Assembly: GCF_016743795.2 (NCBI RefSeq)
Contig: NZ_CP060138.2
Coordinates: forward strand, 1,374,973 to 1,438,972
DNA: 64,000 bases
Reading direction: 5' to 3'
Source of the DNA: Rickettsia tillamookensis
GTDB taxonomy: Bacteria; Pseudomonadota; Alphaproteobacteria; Rickettsiales; Rickettsiaceae
The notes below the pieces were generated by a model, which was given only the letters and a program-made list of their open reading frames with translations, had not been told where the DNA came from and made no database searches. Below, one piece after another: positions 8,803 to 18,328 of the stretch (position 1 is the stretch's first letter; the number at the start of each line of letters is the position of its first letter). The position numbers and the translations under genes are program-made.

Positions 8803-10340
8803 AACAAGTCTTGAGTAAAGCATCAGATAAATTAAATAAAATAGGCATCAATTCACCGCAATTAGAAGCACGAATTTTACTACAGCATGTTATAAATAAA
8901 CCTACCCAATATTTGCTGATTAATCTTGATGAGCAGTTAAATGAAGCTGAAATAGAAGCTTTTGAAAAACTGTTAGAGAGAAGATTAAAGCATGAACCGA
9001 TAGCGTATATTACAGGTGTTAAAGAATTTTACTCACGTAAATTTATCGTTAATAAACATGTGTTAATCCCCCGTGCGGATACGGAGTTGTTAGTTGATGT
9101 TGTATTTCAATGTCATTCCCGCGTAGGCGGGAATCCAGAAAAAAAGCGACTGGATTCTGTGGTCAAGCCATGGAATGACAATTTTCATATATTAGAACTC
9201 GGGGCAGGTAGCGGCTGCATTGCTATCAGCCTATTATGTGAACTACCAAACGCTAAGGCAGTAGCTACTGATATCAGTCTTGATGCAATAGAAGTTGCTA
9301 AAACTAATGCTTTAAGACATCATGTAACAAATCGTATCCAGATTATTCACAGTGATTGGTTTGAGAATATTGAGGGTCAGAAATTTGACTTTATTGTTAG
9401 CAACCCCCCATATATATCTATAGACGAAAAATCAGAGATGGCAATTGAAACAATCAATTATGAACCGTCTATTGCTTTATTTGCTGAAGAAGACGGACTG
9501 CAATCTTACCGTTTAATCGCCGAAAATGCCAAGCAATTCTTAAAACCAAACGGTAAGATTGTATTAGAAATAGGTTTTAAACAGGAAGAGGCGGTAACCC
9601 AAATTTTCTTAAGTAATGGTTATAATATTGAAAGCATTTATAAGGATCTACAAGGTCATAATAGGGTAATATTATTTTCTCCTATCAATCTCAATAGGTC
9701 ATACGCAAGACGTATAGGAAAAAGCTTATCAGGGCTGCAACAAAATTTGTTAGATAACGAACTACCGAAATATTTATTTTCCAAAGAAAAACTTATTGAT
9801 GAAAAACGTAAAATCTTTTTAGAGATAGGCTTTGGTATGGGTGAGCATTTCATTAACCAAGCTAAAATGAACCCTAACGCACTTTTTATAGGTGTAGAGG
9901 TATATTTAAACGGCGTTGCAAATGTTTTAAAGCTTGCTGCTGAGCAGAATATTACGAATTTTTTATTATTCCCTAATAATTTGGATTTAATATTAAACGA
10001 TTTACCTAATAATAGCCTTGATGGAATCTATATTTTATTTCCCGATCCATGGATAAAAAATAAGCAAAAAAAGAAACGTATTTTCAATAAAGAACGACTT
10101 AAGATTTTACAAGACAAGCTAAAAAATAACGGTAGTTTAGTATTTGCTTCCGATATCGAAAATTATTTTTATGAAGCAATTGAGTTAATTGAGCAGAACG
10201 GTAATTTTGAAATTATGAATAAAAATAATTATTTAAAGCCGCATGATAATTATATAATTACCAAATATCATCAAAAAGCTATTAAGGAAAATAGAACTCC
10301 AAAGTTTATGATTTTGCAGCACGTTTCAGACGATCATTAA
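8787..10340 (+). CDS. prmC-trmB: Fused PrmC release-factor methyltransferase / TrmB tRNA m7G46 methyltransferase
   Basis: A 517-residue bifunctional protein known in Rickettsia. Residues 1-300 are PrmC/HemK, which methylates the glutamine of the GGQ motif in release factors: an N-terminal helical domain, the SAM loop ELGAGSGCIA and the catalytic SNPPYIS at about 204-210. Residues about 303-517 are TrmB, with EIGFGMGEHF and LFPDPWIKNKQKKKRI. The start is GTG at 8787 inside mazF, with AGGAG about 12 bp upstream. Residues about 108-131 (CHSRVGGNP to KPWNDN) are an in-frame palindromic repeat in the linker before the PrmC catalytic domain. The 3' end overlaps convergent tsaC by 35 bp. Confidence 0.94.
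   Translation: MQYSIKQVLSKASDKLNKIGINSPQLEARILLQHVINKPTQYLLINLDEQLNEAEIEAFEKLLERRLKHEPIAYITGVKEFYSRKFIVNKHVLIPRADTELLVDVVFQCHSRVGGNPEKKRLDSVVKPWNDNFHILELGAGSGCIAISLLCELPNAKAVATDISLDAIEVAKTNALRHHVTNRIQIIHSDWFENIEGQKFDFIVSNPPYISIDEKSEMAIETINYEPSIALFAEEDGLQSYRLIAENAKQFLKPNGKIVLEIGFKQEEAVTQIFLSNGYNIESIYKDLQGHNRVILFSPINLNRSYARRIGKSLSGLQQNLLDNELPKYLFSKEKLIDEKRKIFLEIGFGMGEHFINQAKMNPNALFIGVEVYLNGVANVLKLAAEQNITNFLLFPNNLDLILNDLPNNSLDGIYILFPDPWIKNKQKKKRIFNKERLKILQDKLKNNGSLVFASDIENYFYEAIELIEQNGNFEIMNKNNYLKPHDNYIITKYHQKAIKENRTPKFMILQHVSDDH
9111..9180. repeat. Palindromic repeat read in frame within prmC-trmB
   Basis: TGTCATTCC at 9111 is mirrored by GGAATGACA at 9180, and the internal GGCGGGAATCCAG pairs with CTGGATTC. 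It belongs to the CCGTGGTCAAGCCACGG group but is here open in the host frame. It falls between the two PrmC domains, where an insertion is least likely to harm folding. Confidence 0.82.
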
Positions 10341-11364
10341 TTGCAGCCCCGATATTTATCGATGGTATAGGAGCAACTGCTATACCGCTTACATCATGAG
10401 AGGCAGCATAATCGTCAAAAATTCTCAAATGAGCATAAAGATTTGCAGCAGCTTCTATAAGATCACCTTTAAGGCTTAGGTTTAATGAAAACTTTCCCGT
10501 AAGCTTGCTATCACCAAAATTTAACCCAATTTCTTTATCCTCTAAATTTGTAGCATTTAGTCTAACCGGTACTTTTGGTGAATAGTGTTTAGCAAGCATT
10601 CCAGGAGCTTTTACAGCGTCATTCACAAAGCTTGATACAAGCGAATTTTGTAGGACTCGTCTGTGCTCACGTACTAATGTACGCTGTGCAGACTCGCCCT
10701 TAAATTCATCTTGTCTGAAGCTTTGTGAATTTAGCTGTACGTCATTTGTTACTTTAAAAACTTTTACCCCAAGTACTTCTTCTAAAATTTCAGCAGTTAT
10801 AAACCCTTCTCTTAATATAGTAAGATTAGTCGTTGTAGTATCAATTATCGTTGACTCTAGCCCATATTCAGATTGGTAGATTTCAGGAGCTAAGATAAAA
10901 ATCTCTTCATTATCTGAAAAGTGTCTTGTAACATGCTCGTTATTTGTTGGACTAATATAGTTTGAAGGGTTGGCACTTGGTGCGGCAATAGGTACGCCTG
11001 ATTGTCTGATAAGTTCTAATGCTAGCGGATAAGACGGTATCCGAATCGCTATTGTATTAAGCCCTGCCGTTACACTAGGAGCAATATTTGCATTCTCTTT
11101 TAAAGGCACAACTATAGATAATGGTCCAGGCCAAAATTTTTCTGCTATTTTTGTAGCTAAATCATTAAACTTTCCTATTTCGTTTGCTTGCTCTATGGAG
11201 GAGACATGCACGATAAGCGGATTGATAGCAGGGCGGTTTTTGAACTGAAAAATCTTTAAACATGCTTCATTGTTTGTAGCATCTGCTCCAATCCCATAAA
11301 CTGTTTCAGTTGGAAAAACAACCACCTTACCGGATTTTATAAATTGAACTGCTTTGCTTATCAT
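10306..11364 (-). CDS. tsaC: L-threonylcarbamoyladenylate synthase, Sua5 type, with in-frame repeat
   Basis: Makes threonylcarbamoyl-AMP for the t6A37 modification of ANN-decoding tRNAs. The YrdC domain occupies about 1-200: VVFPTETVYGIGADATN, FKNRPAINPLIVHV, PGPLSIV, RIPSYPLALELI and PIAAPSAN. The Sua5 linker and C-terminal domain resume with APGMLAKHYSPKVPVRL. Between them, residues about 208-250 are translated from a palindromic element also found in the amidase gene at 50 kb. The insert sits exactly at the interdomain hinge. The 3' end overlaps the convergent trmB moiety by 35 bp. Confidence 0.93.
   Translation of the reverse strand: MISKAVQFIKSGKVVVFPTETVYGIGADATNNEACLKIFQFKNRPAINPLIVHVSSIEQANEIGKFNDLATKIAEKFWPGPLSIVVPLKENANIAPSVTAGLNTIAIRIPSYPLALELIRQSGVPIAAPSANPSNYISPTNNEHVTRHFSDNEEIFILAPEIYQSEYGLESTIIDTTTTNLTILREGFITAEILEEVLGVKVFKVTNDVQLNSQSFRQDEFKGESAQRTLVREHRRVLQNSLVSSFVNDAVKAPGMLAKHYSPKVPVRLNATNLEDKEIGLNFGDSKLTGKFSLNLSLKGDLIEAAANLYAHLRIFDDYAASHDVSGIAVAPIPSINIGAAINDRLKRAAKS
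10614..10741. repeat. Palindromic element read in frame within tsaC
   Basis: AGCGTCATTCACAAAGCTTG at the left and CTTTGTGAATTTAGCTG at the right form the outer arms, with an inner GTGCTCACGTAC and GTACGCTG core. It is nearly the same sequence as the element at 49971-50094, and it encodes LNSQSFRQDEF and SSFVNDAV in the same frame in both hosts. Confidence 0.88.
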
Positions 11365-11391
11365 TATTTAGTTATTTTTGTTTTTCTATTT

Positions 11392-11471
11392 GTCATCCTA
11401 GCTAACTTGATCACGGGCCCCAGTCTTTTTTAATTTTTTTTCTGGATACCGTGGTCAAGCCACGGTATGAC
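11392..11471. repeat. Palindromic repeat, CCGTGGTCAAGCCACGG family
   Basis: TGTCATCCTAGC at the left and CCGTGGTCAAGCCACGGTATGACA at the right are the arms, with the left arm partly diverged. It lies between the tsaC start and the glyS stop, all on the minus strand, and may end the glyQS transcript. Confidence 0.75.
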
Positions 11472-11480
11472 AGGTTTCAA

Positions 11481-13475
11481 TCATAAGCGGTTAAACTTAG
11501 CTACTTTATCAAATAATTCACAGATATTCTGTAATAACGATAAACGATTCCCCACAATTTTTGGATCAGGATCATTAACGAGTACATTATCAAAAAAGCT
11601 AGTAATCGGAGCTAATAGAGATGATAATAAACTTAAAGCTTTCTTATAATCTTTATCAGCTATACTATCTATAATTTGCGACGAAATTTTTTGGATTACT
11701 TCAAATAATTCTTGTTCAGGCTGTGTACTAAAGAGACTCGCATCAACTAAGCCGGTAATTTTCTGACCATCAATTATATTGCTGGCTCGTTTGTAAGCAT
11801 TTAATAATTGTTTGCCTGCGTTTTCTATTAAAAATTCTTTTAACGCATCAAGCTTAAATTTTGTATCCAATAAATTTAAATTAAGAACTGCATTAATTAA
11901 CGCAATATCATAGTCATTTTTAAAGTAAAATTTTGCTCTTTCTTCAAAGAAAGACACTACTAAGTTCTTATTTTCATCAGATAAGTCTTTATATAAATTT
12001 ATAGAAAAATTAATTAAATCATTTAAATTTAGCTCTAATTTATTCTCAATTATTATCTTAATTATACCAAGAGCTTGGCGTCTTAAGGCATATGGATCAC
12101 CTGAGCCTGTTGGTGCTTCACCCGCTATCATTAGACCGGTTAAACTATCTAGCTTATCGGCTAACGCAAGCAGTGCAGCATTCCCGCTCGGTATATTATC
12201 ATTAAGTCCTTGAGGTTTATAATGGTCTCTAATTGCAGCGGCTACTTCTTCGCCTAGTCCCTCATGTTTTGCATAATAATAGCCCATAATACCTTGTAAA
12301 TCAGGAAACTCCCCAACCATTTCAGAAACGAGATCGCTTTTGCAAAGTTTAGCTGCCGTAATTAAATCTTTATTATTTGGAGCTATATGACCACAAATTT
12401 TAGCTACACGCTCAACTTTCTCTCTTAAGTTACCAAGCTTTGCATGAAATGTTACAGCTTCTAATTTACCTAATCTTGATTCTAAAGTTTTAGCTACATC
12501 TTGTTTATAAAAATATAAAGCATCTGAAAGACGTGCTGATAATACCTTTTCATTGCCTTTAATAACGAGCTTAGTATTTGCAAATCTGCCATTACTGACA
12601 AAGAGAAAATATTGTGCAAAATTTCCTTCTTTATCAAATAAACAAAAATATTTCTGATGTGTACGCATCGAAGAAATAAGTACTTCTTTAGGTAGCTCTA
12701 AGAATTTTTTTGAGATTTTTCCAAGTAATACAACAGGAAATTCACTAAGCCCTGCTACTTCTTCAATTAAACGATTATCTTCTTTTATGTTTAGATCATG
12801 AGAATTTGCAAGTTCCAATAAACCAGTTTTAATTATTTCTTCTCGCTTTGTTCTTTCTAAAATAACATGGTTTTCTAAAATCTTACTTTTATAATCTTCA
12901 AAATCTGTTATTTTCAGTTTTTTATTACAGTTCAGACGATGACCAAATGTAATATTATTAGACGTTAAATGACCAAATTGCAACGGTAGTACTTCGCCGT
13001 CAAATATACATAAAATATTACGCAGGGGTCTAACCCACTTTATATTATAGTCGCCCCAAAACATTGATTTTGCCCAGCTATATTTATTAATAGCCTCTAT
13101 AATAATCTCCGGCAAAATCTCTTTTATTTCTCTTTCTTCTGTTTTTTTGACAAAGAAATAATATAGCTGATTATTAATTAATTTAGTAGAAAGCTCTAAT
13201 TTACTAACGTTATGAGCTTTACAAAAGCCGTTAATAGCGGCTTCCGGAGCATCTAAGCTAGGTCCTTTAATTTCCGTTTCTTTCGGCAGCGTTACTTTCG
13301 GCAGGTAGGTAGCATGCAGCGTTATCCTGCGAGGTCCTACGAATAGTTGTACTTTTGCAAATATTTCGTTTTCTTCAAAAATCTTTGTAAATATATTGAA
13401 ATAACCCTCTTCAGCATTTTTTTGCATTAATGCAGGTATTTCTTCACTAAATAGCTCTAATAATAACTCGCTCAC
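11481..13475 (-). CDS. glyS: Glycyl-tRNA synthetase beta subunit
   Basis: The beta chain of the heterotetrameric bacterial glycyl-tRNA synthetase; it binds tRNA-Gly and is essential for aminoacylation. The best start is GTG at 13475, which overlaps the glyQ stop as GTGA and gives [16 protein letters not shown] at once, with GGAG about 8 bp upstream; an ATG at 13505 would read back into glyQ. Conserved blocks include [53 protein letters not shown] and ADKLDSLTG. The anticodon-binding C-terminal region is present. Length is 664 residues, close to the family norm. Confidence 0.94.
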   Translation of the reverse strand: MSELLLELFSEEIPALMQKNAEEGYFNIFTKIFEENEIFAKVQLFVGPRRITLHATYLPKVTLPKETEIKGPSLDAPEAAINGFCKAHNVSKLELSTKLINNQLYYFFVKKTEEREIKEILPEIIIEAINKYSWAKSMFWGDYNIKWVRPLRNILCIFDGEVLPLQFGHLTSNNITFGHRLNCNKKLKITDFEDYKSKILENHVILERTKREEIIKTGLLELANSHDLNIKEDNRLIEEVAGLSEFPVVLLGKISKKFLELPKEVLISSMRTHQKYFCLFDKEGNFAQYFLFVSNGRFANTKLVIKGNEKVLSARLSDALYFYKQDVAKTLESRLGKLEAVTFHAKLGNLREKVERVAKICGHIAPNNKDLITAAKLCKSDLVSEMVGEFPDLQGIMGYYYAKHEGLGEEVAAAIRDHYKPQGLNDNIPSGNAALLALADKLDSLTGLMIAGEAPTGSGDPYALRRQALGIIKIIIENKLELNLNDLINFSINLYKDLSDENKNLVVSFFEERAKFYFKNDYDIALINAVLNLNLLDTKFKLDALKEFLIENAGKQLLNAYKRASNIIDGQKITGLVDASLFSTQPEQELFEVIQKISSQIIDSIADKDYKKALSLLSSLLAPITSFFDNVLVNDPDPKIVGNRLSLLQNICELFDKVAKFNRL

Positions 13476-14338
13476 TCGTTCATCTCCAACCATTTTGTAC
13501 AACAAATTTTTGCTAAATAACGCACTCTTAAAACATAAGAGGCACGTTCAGTGACGCTAATTACCCCAAGTGCATTTAGTTGATTAAATGTATGACTTGC
13601 CTTAAGGCATTCATCATAAGCAGCTAACGGCACATCTCTGTCAACTAGTCTTTTGCATTCCTCTTCACTATCTTTGAAATGCTGCAGTAACATTTCACTA
13701 TTCGCAAGTTCTAAATTATATTTTGAAAATTGTCTTTCAGCCTCAAAATCTACTTCACCGTATTTTAAAGCTTTTTCTCCTACCTGCCCATTCCAATCAA
13801 GTTCTTTTACTTCATCGACACCTTGAATATATAACGCAAGTCTCTCTAAGCCGTAAGTGATTTCACCGGCAACGGGACGGCATTCAATCCCGCCGATTTG
13901 CTGCATATAAGTAAATTGCGATACTTCCATACCGTTACACCATACTTCCCAGCCAAGCCCTGCAGCACCTAAGGTTGGCGATTCCCAATCATCTTCGACA
14001 AAACGAATATCATGTTTTTTTAAATCTATTCCTAAACATTCTAAACTTTTAAGATATAGCTCTTGAATATTATCCGGCGATGGCTTTAGGATAACCTGAA
14101 ACTGATAATAATGCTGCATTCTGTTGGGGTGCATGCCATATCTGCTATCCCCTGGTCTTCTTGATGGCTGAACATATGCAACAGACCAAGGTTTTGAGCC
14201 AAGACATCTAAGCACGGTTGCAGGGTGAAACGTACCTGCTCCAACATGTGCATCGTAAGGCTGCAAAATTGCACAGCCGTAATCCTGCCAGTAATTTTGT
14301 AATGTCAGTATAATTTGCTGAAATGATAGTTTTTTCAT
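13472..14338 (-). CDS. glyQ: Glycyl-tRNA synthetase alpha subunit
   Basis: The catalytic class II chain of glycyl-tRNA synthetase. The 288-residue protein starts [22 protein letters not shown] and shows motif-2-like sequence ([31 protein letters not shown]), [28 protein letters not shown] near motif 3, and the conserved [10 protein letters not shown] segment. Its TGA stop overlaps the GTG start of glyS, so the two are translationally coupled at one-to-one stoichiometry. Confidence 0.97.
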   Translation of the reverse strand: MKKLSFQQIILTLQNYWQDYGCAILQPYDAHVGAGTFHPATVLRCLGSKPWSVAYVQPSRRPGDSRYGMHPNRMQHYYQFQVILKPSPDNIQELYLKSLECLGIDLKKHDIRFVEDDWESPTLGAAGLGWEVWCNGMEVSQFTYMQQIGGIECRPVAGEITYGLERLALYIQGVDEVKELDWNGQVGEKALKYGEVDFEAERQFSKYNLELANSEMLLQHFKDSEEECKRLVDRDVPLAAYDECLKASHTFNQLNALGVISVTERASYVLRVRYLAKICCTKWLEMNE

Positions 14339-14365
14339 AGGAAGTTATTAGTGAAGAAATTTTGA

Positions 14366-14773
14366 TTAGTCAAAAGGATTAAATATTTTAATGTTAAACA
14401 TATTATAATGTTTTGTATTTCTAGTAACTAATATCATATTATTTTGTTTTGCTTGTGCTGCTATTAAAGTATCAATTGCATTAGTACCGTCTATACTCAT
14501 TAATTCACCCCATTCTTCACATATTTCTTTGTCAATATTAAGAATTCTCTCATTATAGTCTATTATTATTTTTTCTAACCATTTCTCTAATTGTAGACTT
14601 GCTCTTTTATTGTTCTTTACTAATTTTGATATTCCCTTTCTTATTTCACCTATGGTTATACAACTTAAGTGCAGCTGGCTAGCATGAACAATTGAAAACC
14701 ATGCTGCTACTTGAGAATTAGGATTTTTCTTTTTGATTTCAGATACAACATTAGTATCTACTAAATATTTCAT
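14366..14773 (-). CDS. VapC-type PIN-domain toxin
   Basis: A 135-residue PIN ribonuclease; VapC proteins cleave tRNA or rRNA with a Mg2+ centre. Acidic residues are placed as expected: D6 in MKYLVDTNVVSE, E in ITIGEIRKGI, the DGTNAIDTLIAAQA aspartates and the closing LVTRNTKHYNMF block. The start overlaps the antitoxin stop as ATGA. No truncation is seen. Confidence 0.9.
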   Translation of the reverse strand: MKYLVDTNVVSEIKKKNPNSQVAAWFSIVHASQLHLSCITIGEIRKGISKLVKNNKRASLQLEKWLEKIIIDYNERILNIDKEICEEWGELMSIDGTNAIDTLIAAQAKQNNMILVTRNTKHYNMFNIKIFNPFD

Positions 14774-15015
14774 AGCTCAAAATCTCTTGCTTTTCCTTGC
14801 ACTCTCTCAATAACCAAATTATCTATCTTAGGCATGCTCAATAAATGTTCTTTAAAATCAGGTTTTTTTTTAGTAAGTTGTTTATAGTCTTTTATACTCA
14901 TAATTACAACTGCGTCTTCGCCTCTTTTTGTAATACATTGAGGAGTGCCATGCATGGCAATATCAATAATATTACTTAACTTATTTTTTGCTTCGTGTAA
15001 CTGCCATTTATTCAT
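14770..15015 (-). CDS. Phd/YefM-family antitoxin
   Basis: An 81-residue antitoxin. The Phd/YefM N-terminal domain is visible as WQLHEAKNKLSNIIDIAMHGTPQCITKRGEDAVVIMSIKDYKQL. The tail (PKIDNLVIERVQGKARDFEL) probably binds the PIN toxin. It is the first gene of the pair and overlaps vapC by 4 bp. A TATAAT-like box lies about 35 bp upstream on the minus strand. The operon lies just beyond a TIR element at 15101-15269. Confidence 0.88.
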   Translation of the reverse strand: MNKWQLHEAKNKLSNIIDIAMHGTPQCITKRGEDAVVIMSIKDYKQLTKKKPDFKEHLLSMPKIDNLVIERVQGKARDFEL

Positions 15016-15100
15016 ATAAAATCCTCATATAGCTAGATTGTCTAGATTATTATAATATAAAGATTCAAAAAAATGAAATATTTTTTTATTAATTTGAGAT

Positions 15101-15269
15101 CTTAGAGGCGATCAGTAAATAAGTTTTAATTAATAATTAAAGATTTTTTTAGCGAAAATTCATAAGATCTTTGAAGGAATAGTTATTCATATTTCAAAAA
15201 AATCTTATAATTTACAGCAAAAAAGAACTAAATTATCGGTTAAAACTTGTTTACTAATTGCCTCTTAAT
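15101..15269. repeat. TIR element (MITE-like), copy 1 of a 165-bp family
   Basis: About 28-bp imperfect terminal inverted repeats, GAGGCGATCAGTAAATAAG at the left and CTTGTTTACTAATTGCCTC at the right, enclose an interior shared with 26000-26167 (GCGAAAATT, GGAATAGTTATTCATATTTC, CAGCAAAAAAGAACTAAAT). There is no ORF. Its right end contains the queH stop codon (15265-15267). Confidence 0.82.
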
Positions 15270-15891
15270 AATACTCCTTACCAATCTCGATTTTAGGACG
15301 GTTATTAGCTACACGCCAATCGTTAGTATCACGGAAAGAATAAACACATCCGCAAAATTCTTGTTTGTAAAAATTCTCTTCTTTAGCGATTTCGTACATC
15401 CTACTAGCACCACCATCTTTACGCCAATTATAAGTCCAATAGGTTATCCCTTCGTAATGAGATGCAGCCCTAGTTCCTGATTCATTAATTTGGTTCATAT
15501 CTTTCCATCTAGAAATACCAAGCGAGCTAGTTATAACCTTAAAGCCGTTCTCATAAGCATATAAAGCCGTACGCTCAAAACGCATATCAAAGCACATTGT
15601 GCAGCGTTTACCTCGCTCAGGTTCAAACTCCATCCCTTTAGCACGCCTAAACCAATTTTGCGGATCATAATCTGCATCGATAAATTCTATATTATGCTTT
15701 TCGGCAAACTTAATATTTTCGTTCTTACGAAGCTCATATTCTTTTTTAGGATGAATATTAGGATTATAGAAAAAAAGCGTAAACTTAATGCCGGTATCGA
15801 TCATTTTTTCCATTAAAGGACCAACGCAAGGAGCACAACAACAATGTAGTAAAACCTTACCACCGCCCGGTATTTCAAAAACTTCACTCAT
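15265..15891 (-). CDS. queH: Epoxyqueuosine reductase QueH
   Basis: QueH performs the last step of queuosine synthesis, reducing epoxyqueuosine in tRNA; it replaces the cobalamin-dependent QueG. The 208-residue protein has the DUF208 cysteine clusters: HCCCAPC at residues 16-22, RCTMCFD mid-protein and FCGCVYS near the end. [13 protein letters not shown] and [13 protein letters not shown] are also family blocks. The last codons (KEYY-stop) run into the terminal repeat of the adjacent MITE-like element. The 3' end of the neighbouring transporter pseudogene is 2 bp upstream of its start region. Confidence 0.93.
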   Translation of the reverse strand: MSEVFEIPGGGKVLLHCCCAPCVGPLMEKMIDTGIKFTLFFYNPNIHPKKEYELRKNENIKFAEKHNIEFIDADYDPQNWFRRAKGMEFEPERGKRCTMCFDMRFERTALYAYENGFKVITSSLGISRWKDMNQINESGTRAASHYEGITYWTYNWRKDGGASRMYEIAKEENFYKQEFCGCVYSFRDTNDWRVANNRPKIEIGKEYY

Positions 15892-15893
15892 AA

Positions 15894-17146
15894 TTAGCTT
15901 ACCAAGTTTTTCTTATATGTCTCTTTATAGAATTTTAGAATTATAGAAGATAATAAGGCAAGTGCAATTAAATAATATGCAATAGCATAATTGTCTCCGG
16001 TAACTTTCGTTAATATCATTGCTAACATTGGAGCAGTACCGCCAAATATAGCAGCTGCAAGGTTGTATGAAAGTGCAACACCGGTAAATCTTACGCTAGT
16101 CGGAAATATCTCTACTAAAACCGTTGTGATAGGTCCCATATAAATAGCGATAATTCCAGCAAATATTACTTGAGATATTATAGCTAAAGTAAAGTTCATT
16201 GATCCTAAGGCTAGAAAAATAGGATAGACTGATAAAATTAACAAGATAATCCCCCATATTAGTACAGTACAGGACGACGCCCCACCTTGTCCGAAACATA
16301 CGCAGATATAGGAAATACTATCATCATTACGATTAATATTATACTACTAACAATTGTGCTTTGCTGACTAGTATAACCAAGAGTTTGCATAAAATTACCG
16401 ATAAAAACCGTAGAAGTATAAAAAGGAGCAGTTACGGTAATATAAAGACCAAGTGCGATAATTAGTTCTTTTGGGTATTTTGTTAATGTTTCTCGTAAAG
16501 GAAAACGTGCTAAACGCCCTGTTTCCTTAGCTTTTTTATAAATAGGACTTTCTGCTAGGTTTTTTCTAATATATAAACCTACGGAGCTAATAAATAAACC
16601 GGCAATAAAAGGTATTCTCCAACCCCATTCAAATAGCATATCGGCAGGCATAAAATAAGAAAAACCGGCTGCTGTACCAAGTCCAAGCAGCATACCGCCG
16701 CACATACTAACGAATGAGCTACTCCCCGCAAGTCCTCGCTGCTCGAACGAGGCATGTTCTACAATATACGAAATACAACCGCTAAATTCCCCTCCTAAAG
16801 AAAAACCTTGTATGAGTCTGATAACAGTTAAAATAATAGGAGCGGCAATACCTATAGTTTTATAACCTGGTAAGAGACCTATCCCGGCAGTCGGTATTGC
16901 CATAGTTATAATACCCATTACCAAAGCGGTACGTCTGCCGAATCTATCACCGATATTACCGAAAATAATACCGCCGAGCGGTCGTACTACAAAGCCTGCA
17001 GCAAATACCGCAAAAGTTAAAGTCTCTCGCATTTCTGAATCCGGAAAAAAATGCTGCCCTATAATATAAGCAAATTGAGCATATAATGCATAATCATACC
17101 ATTCTAAAGCGTTGCCGATCATGCCGGATATTACTACTTTTCTCAT
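15894..17146 (-). pseudogene. ProP-like MFS transporter, broken by a 5-bp tandem duplication
   Basis: An MHS/ProP-type major facilitator gene of 12 expected membrane segments. The N-terminal piece (17146 down to 16259, 295 residues) has the ALEWYDYALYAQFA start, GNIGDRFGRRTALV and ends ...SDKVGRRPVLY-stop. The C-terminal piece resumes in another frame as ILLILSVYPIFLALG to the end at 15894. At 16261-16270 the plus strand reads AGTAC twice. Removing one copy restores PVLIWGIILLIL and a 415-residue protein. An intact paralogue lies at 57.0 kb, which may explain why loss was tolerated. Programmed recoding is unlikely. Confidence 0.88.
16261..16270. repeat. AGTAC tandem duplication causing the transporter frameshift
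   Basis: Two adjacent copies of AGTAC. The extra 5 bp explain the frame change exactly, since the reading frame closes perfectly when one copy is removed. Confidence 0.85.
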
Positions 17147-17226
17147 TAAGTTATTTTATTGATTTTAAAGAAGATAATAAGAGTAATATTTTATATTCTC
17201 AAGTAAAAATATAATCCAAACAAAAT

Positions 17227-17365
17227 AAGAGAGTAGGTATAAGAAGATCAACTTTAAAAAGAGCAAGGAGTCTGTAAGCCGAGGAGCGGAGCATACAAAA
17301 GTACGTGAGCATCCGAGGACTTACAAAGACGACGTAGCCAATTTTTAAAGTTCATCGAGTATACT
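17227..17365. repeat. RPE-1-like palindromic element ending at a stop codon
   Basis: Has AAGAGCAAGGAGTCTGTAAG, the mirrored GGACTTACAAAGACGACGTAG arm and the CATCGAGTATAC end. The TAA stop of the gene at 17366-18319 begins at the last bases of the element. Confidence 0.87.
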
Positions 17366-18319
17366 TTATCTATGTTTTTCATTAACCACTTTCTTAGTTA
17401 ATTTAGCATTTATTTGAGAAGGAGAAACTTTAATATTTTGTTTGATGTTTTTTGTTTTTTCTTGAGATAGAAGACTTTCTTTATCATTTTGTAATGTTTT
17501 CGTGAACTTATCTATATTGCTTTGTTCTAGTTTTATTGCATTATCATTATTTAAAATTAATCCTCCAATTTTTTCGCCAAGTTCAGGGGCATATCTGACT
17601 GCAAAAATCGATGCCGGTACAACTATGATAGAAAAAGCCGCTCCTGCAGTCGCAACACTAATTGCTCCGACTAATAAAGCACAAACAGCACCGGCGATTT
17701 TTCCGGTTGCTTGTTTAAATATATTACTTTTTTGTGTAAATGCTAAAGACATCTCTAATATTTTATTAAATTCTTTCTTTATATAGATTGTTGCTTCATC
17801 AATATTATTATATTTCTTCACTGCATATATTACAGAAGCCTTAAATAATTTTTTATGAGATTCCGCATAATTTATTATTTTGTCAAAATTCTTCTCTTTT
17901 AAAAGAGTTTTAAATATATTTTTAATTTTTTCTTTTTCGGTACTATTTATTTTTTCATCTCCAAAATAAACTTCTACAAGATTTTCTGCTATTATATCTT
18001 GTGATTGCTCTAAAATATTATTCTTATTTTGCTCATTTTCGTCTTCAGAAGTAATCATTATTGCAAATAACTCTAATGCTACGGAAAAATTATCATCGTT
18101 AATAACCCGCATACCTAAATAATTTTTGAGTCTAGAAATACATTTATTAATATATTTTTCAGCCTCCGGTTTAGAATTAAGCCTTAGCGTATAATCTATA
18201 GCAAGCATATTTGCAATAGTAGAGCAAGTAGATTTCGTAAGATTATTGACAAAATTATTAACAATATCTTTTTTAAATAAATTAGTATTTATGTTATTAA
18301 GTACTATAGCATTATTCAT
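17366..18319 (-). CDS. Hypothetical membrane-associated protein, third gene of a PilMNO-like operon
   Basis: I do not recognise this 317-residue protein. The first 190 residues are helical, charged and Asn/Lys/Glu-rich. A hydrophobic double segment follows at about 205-245 (AGAVCALLVGAISVATAGAAF, then SIIVVPASIFAV), then a Lys/Gln-rich hydrophilic tail. It could be anchored by a hairpin of two membrane segments. It starts 9 bp after the stop of the 211-residue gene and so shares its transcript. Its own stop codon lies at the end of an RPE-1-like element, so the original C-terminus may have been changed. Confidence 0.6.
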   Translation of the reverse strand: MNNAIVLNNINTNLFKKDIVNNFVNNLTKSTCSTIANMLAIDYTLRLNSKPEAEKYINKCISRLKNYLGMRVINDDNFSVALELFAIMITSEDENEQNKNNILEQSQDIIAENLVEVYFGDEKINSTEKEKIKNIFKTLLKEKNFDKIINYAESHKKLFKASVIYAVKKYNNIDEATIYIKKEFNKILEMSLAFTQKSNIFKQATGKIAGAVCALLVGAISVATAGAAFSIIVVPASIFAVRYAPELGEKIGGLILNNDNAIKLEQSNIDKFTKTLQNDKESLLSQEKTKNIKQNIKVSPSQINAKLTKKVVNEKHR

Positions 18320-18328
18320 TTTAGTAAT

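Noticed and set aside
15894-16244. A separate small MFS-like membrane gene
   Set aside because: It is the C-terminal part of the frameshifted ProP-like gene and has no start context of its own.
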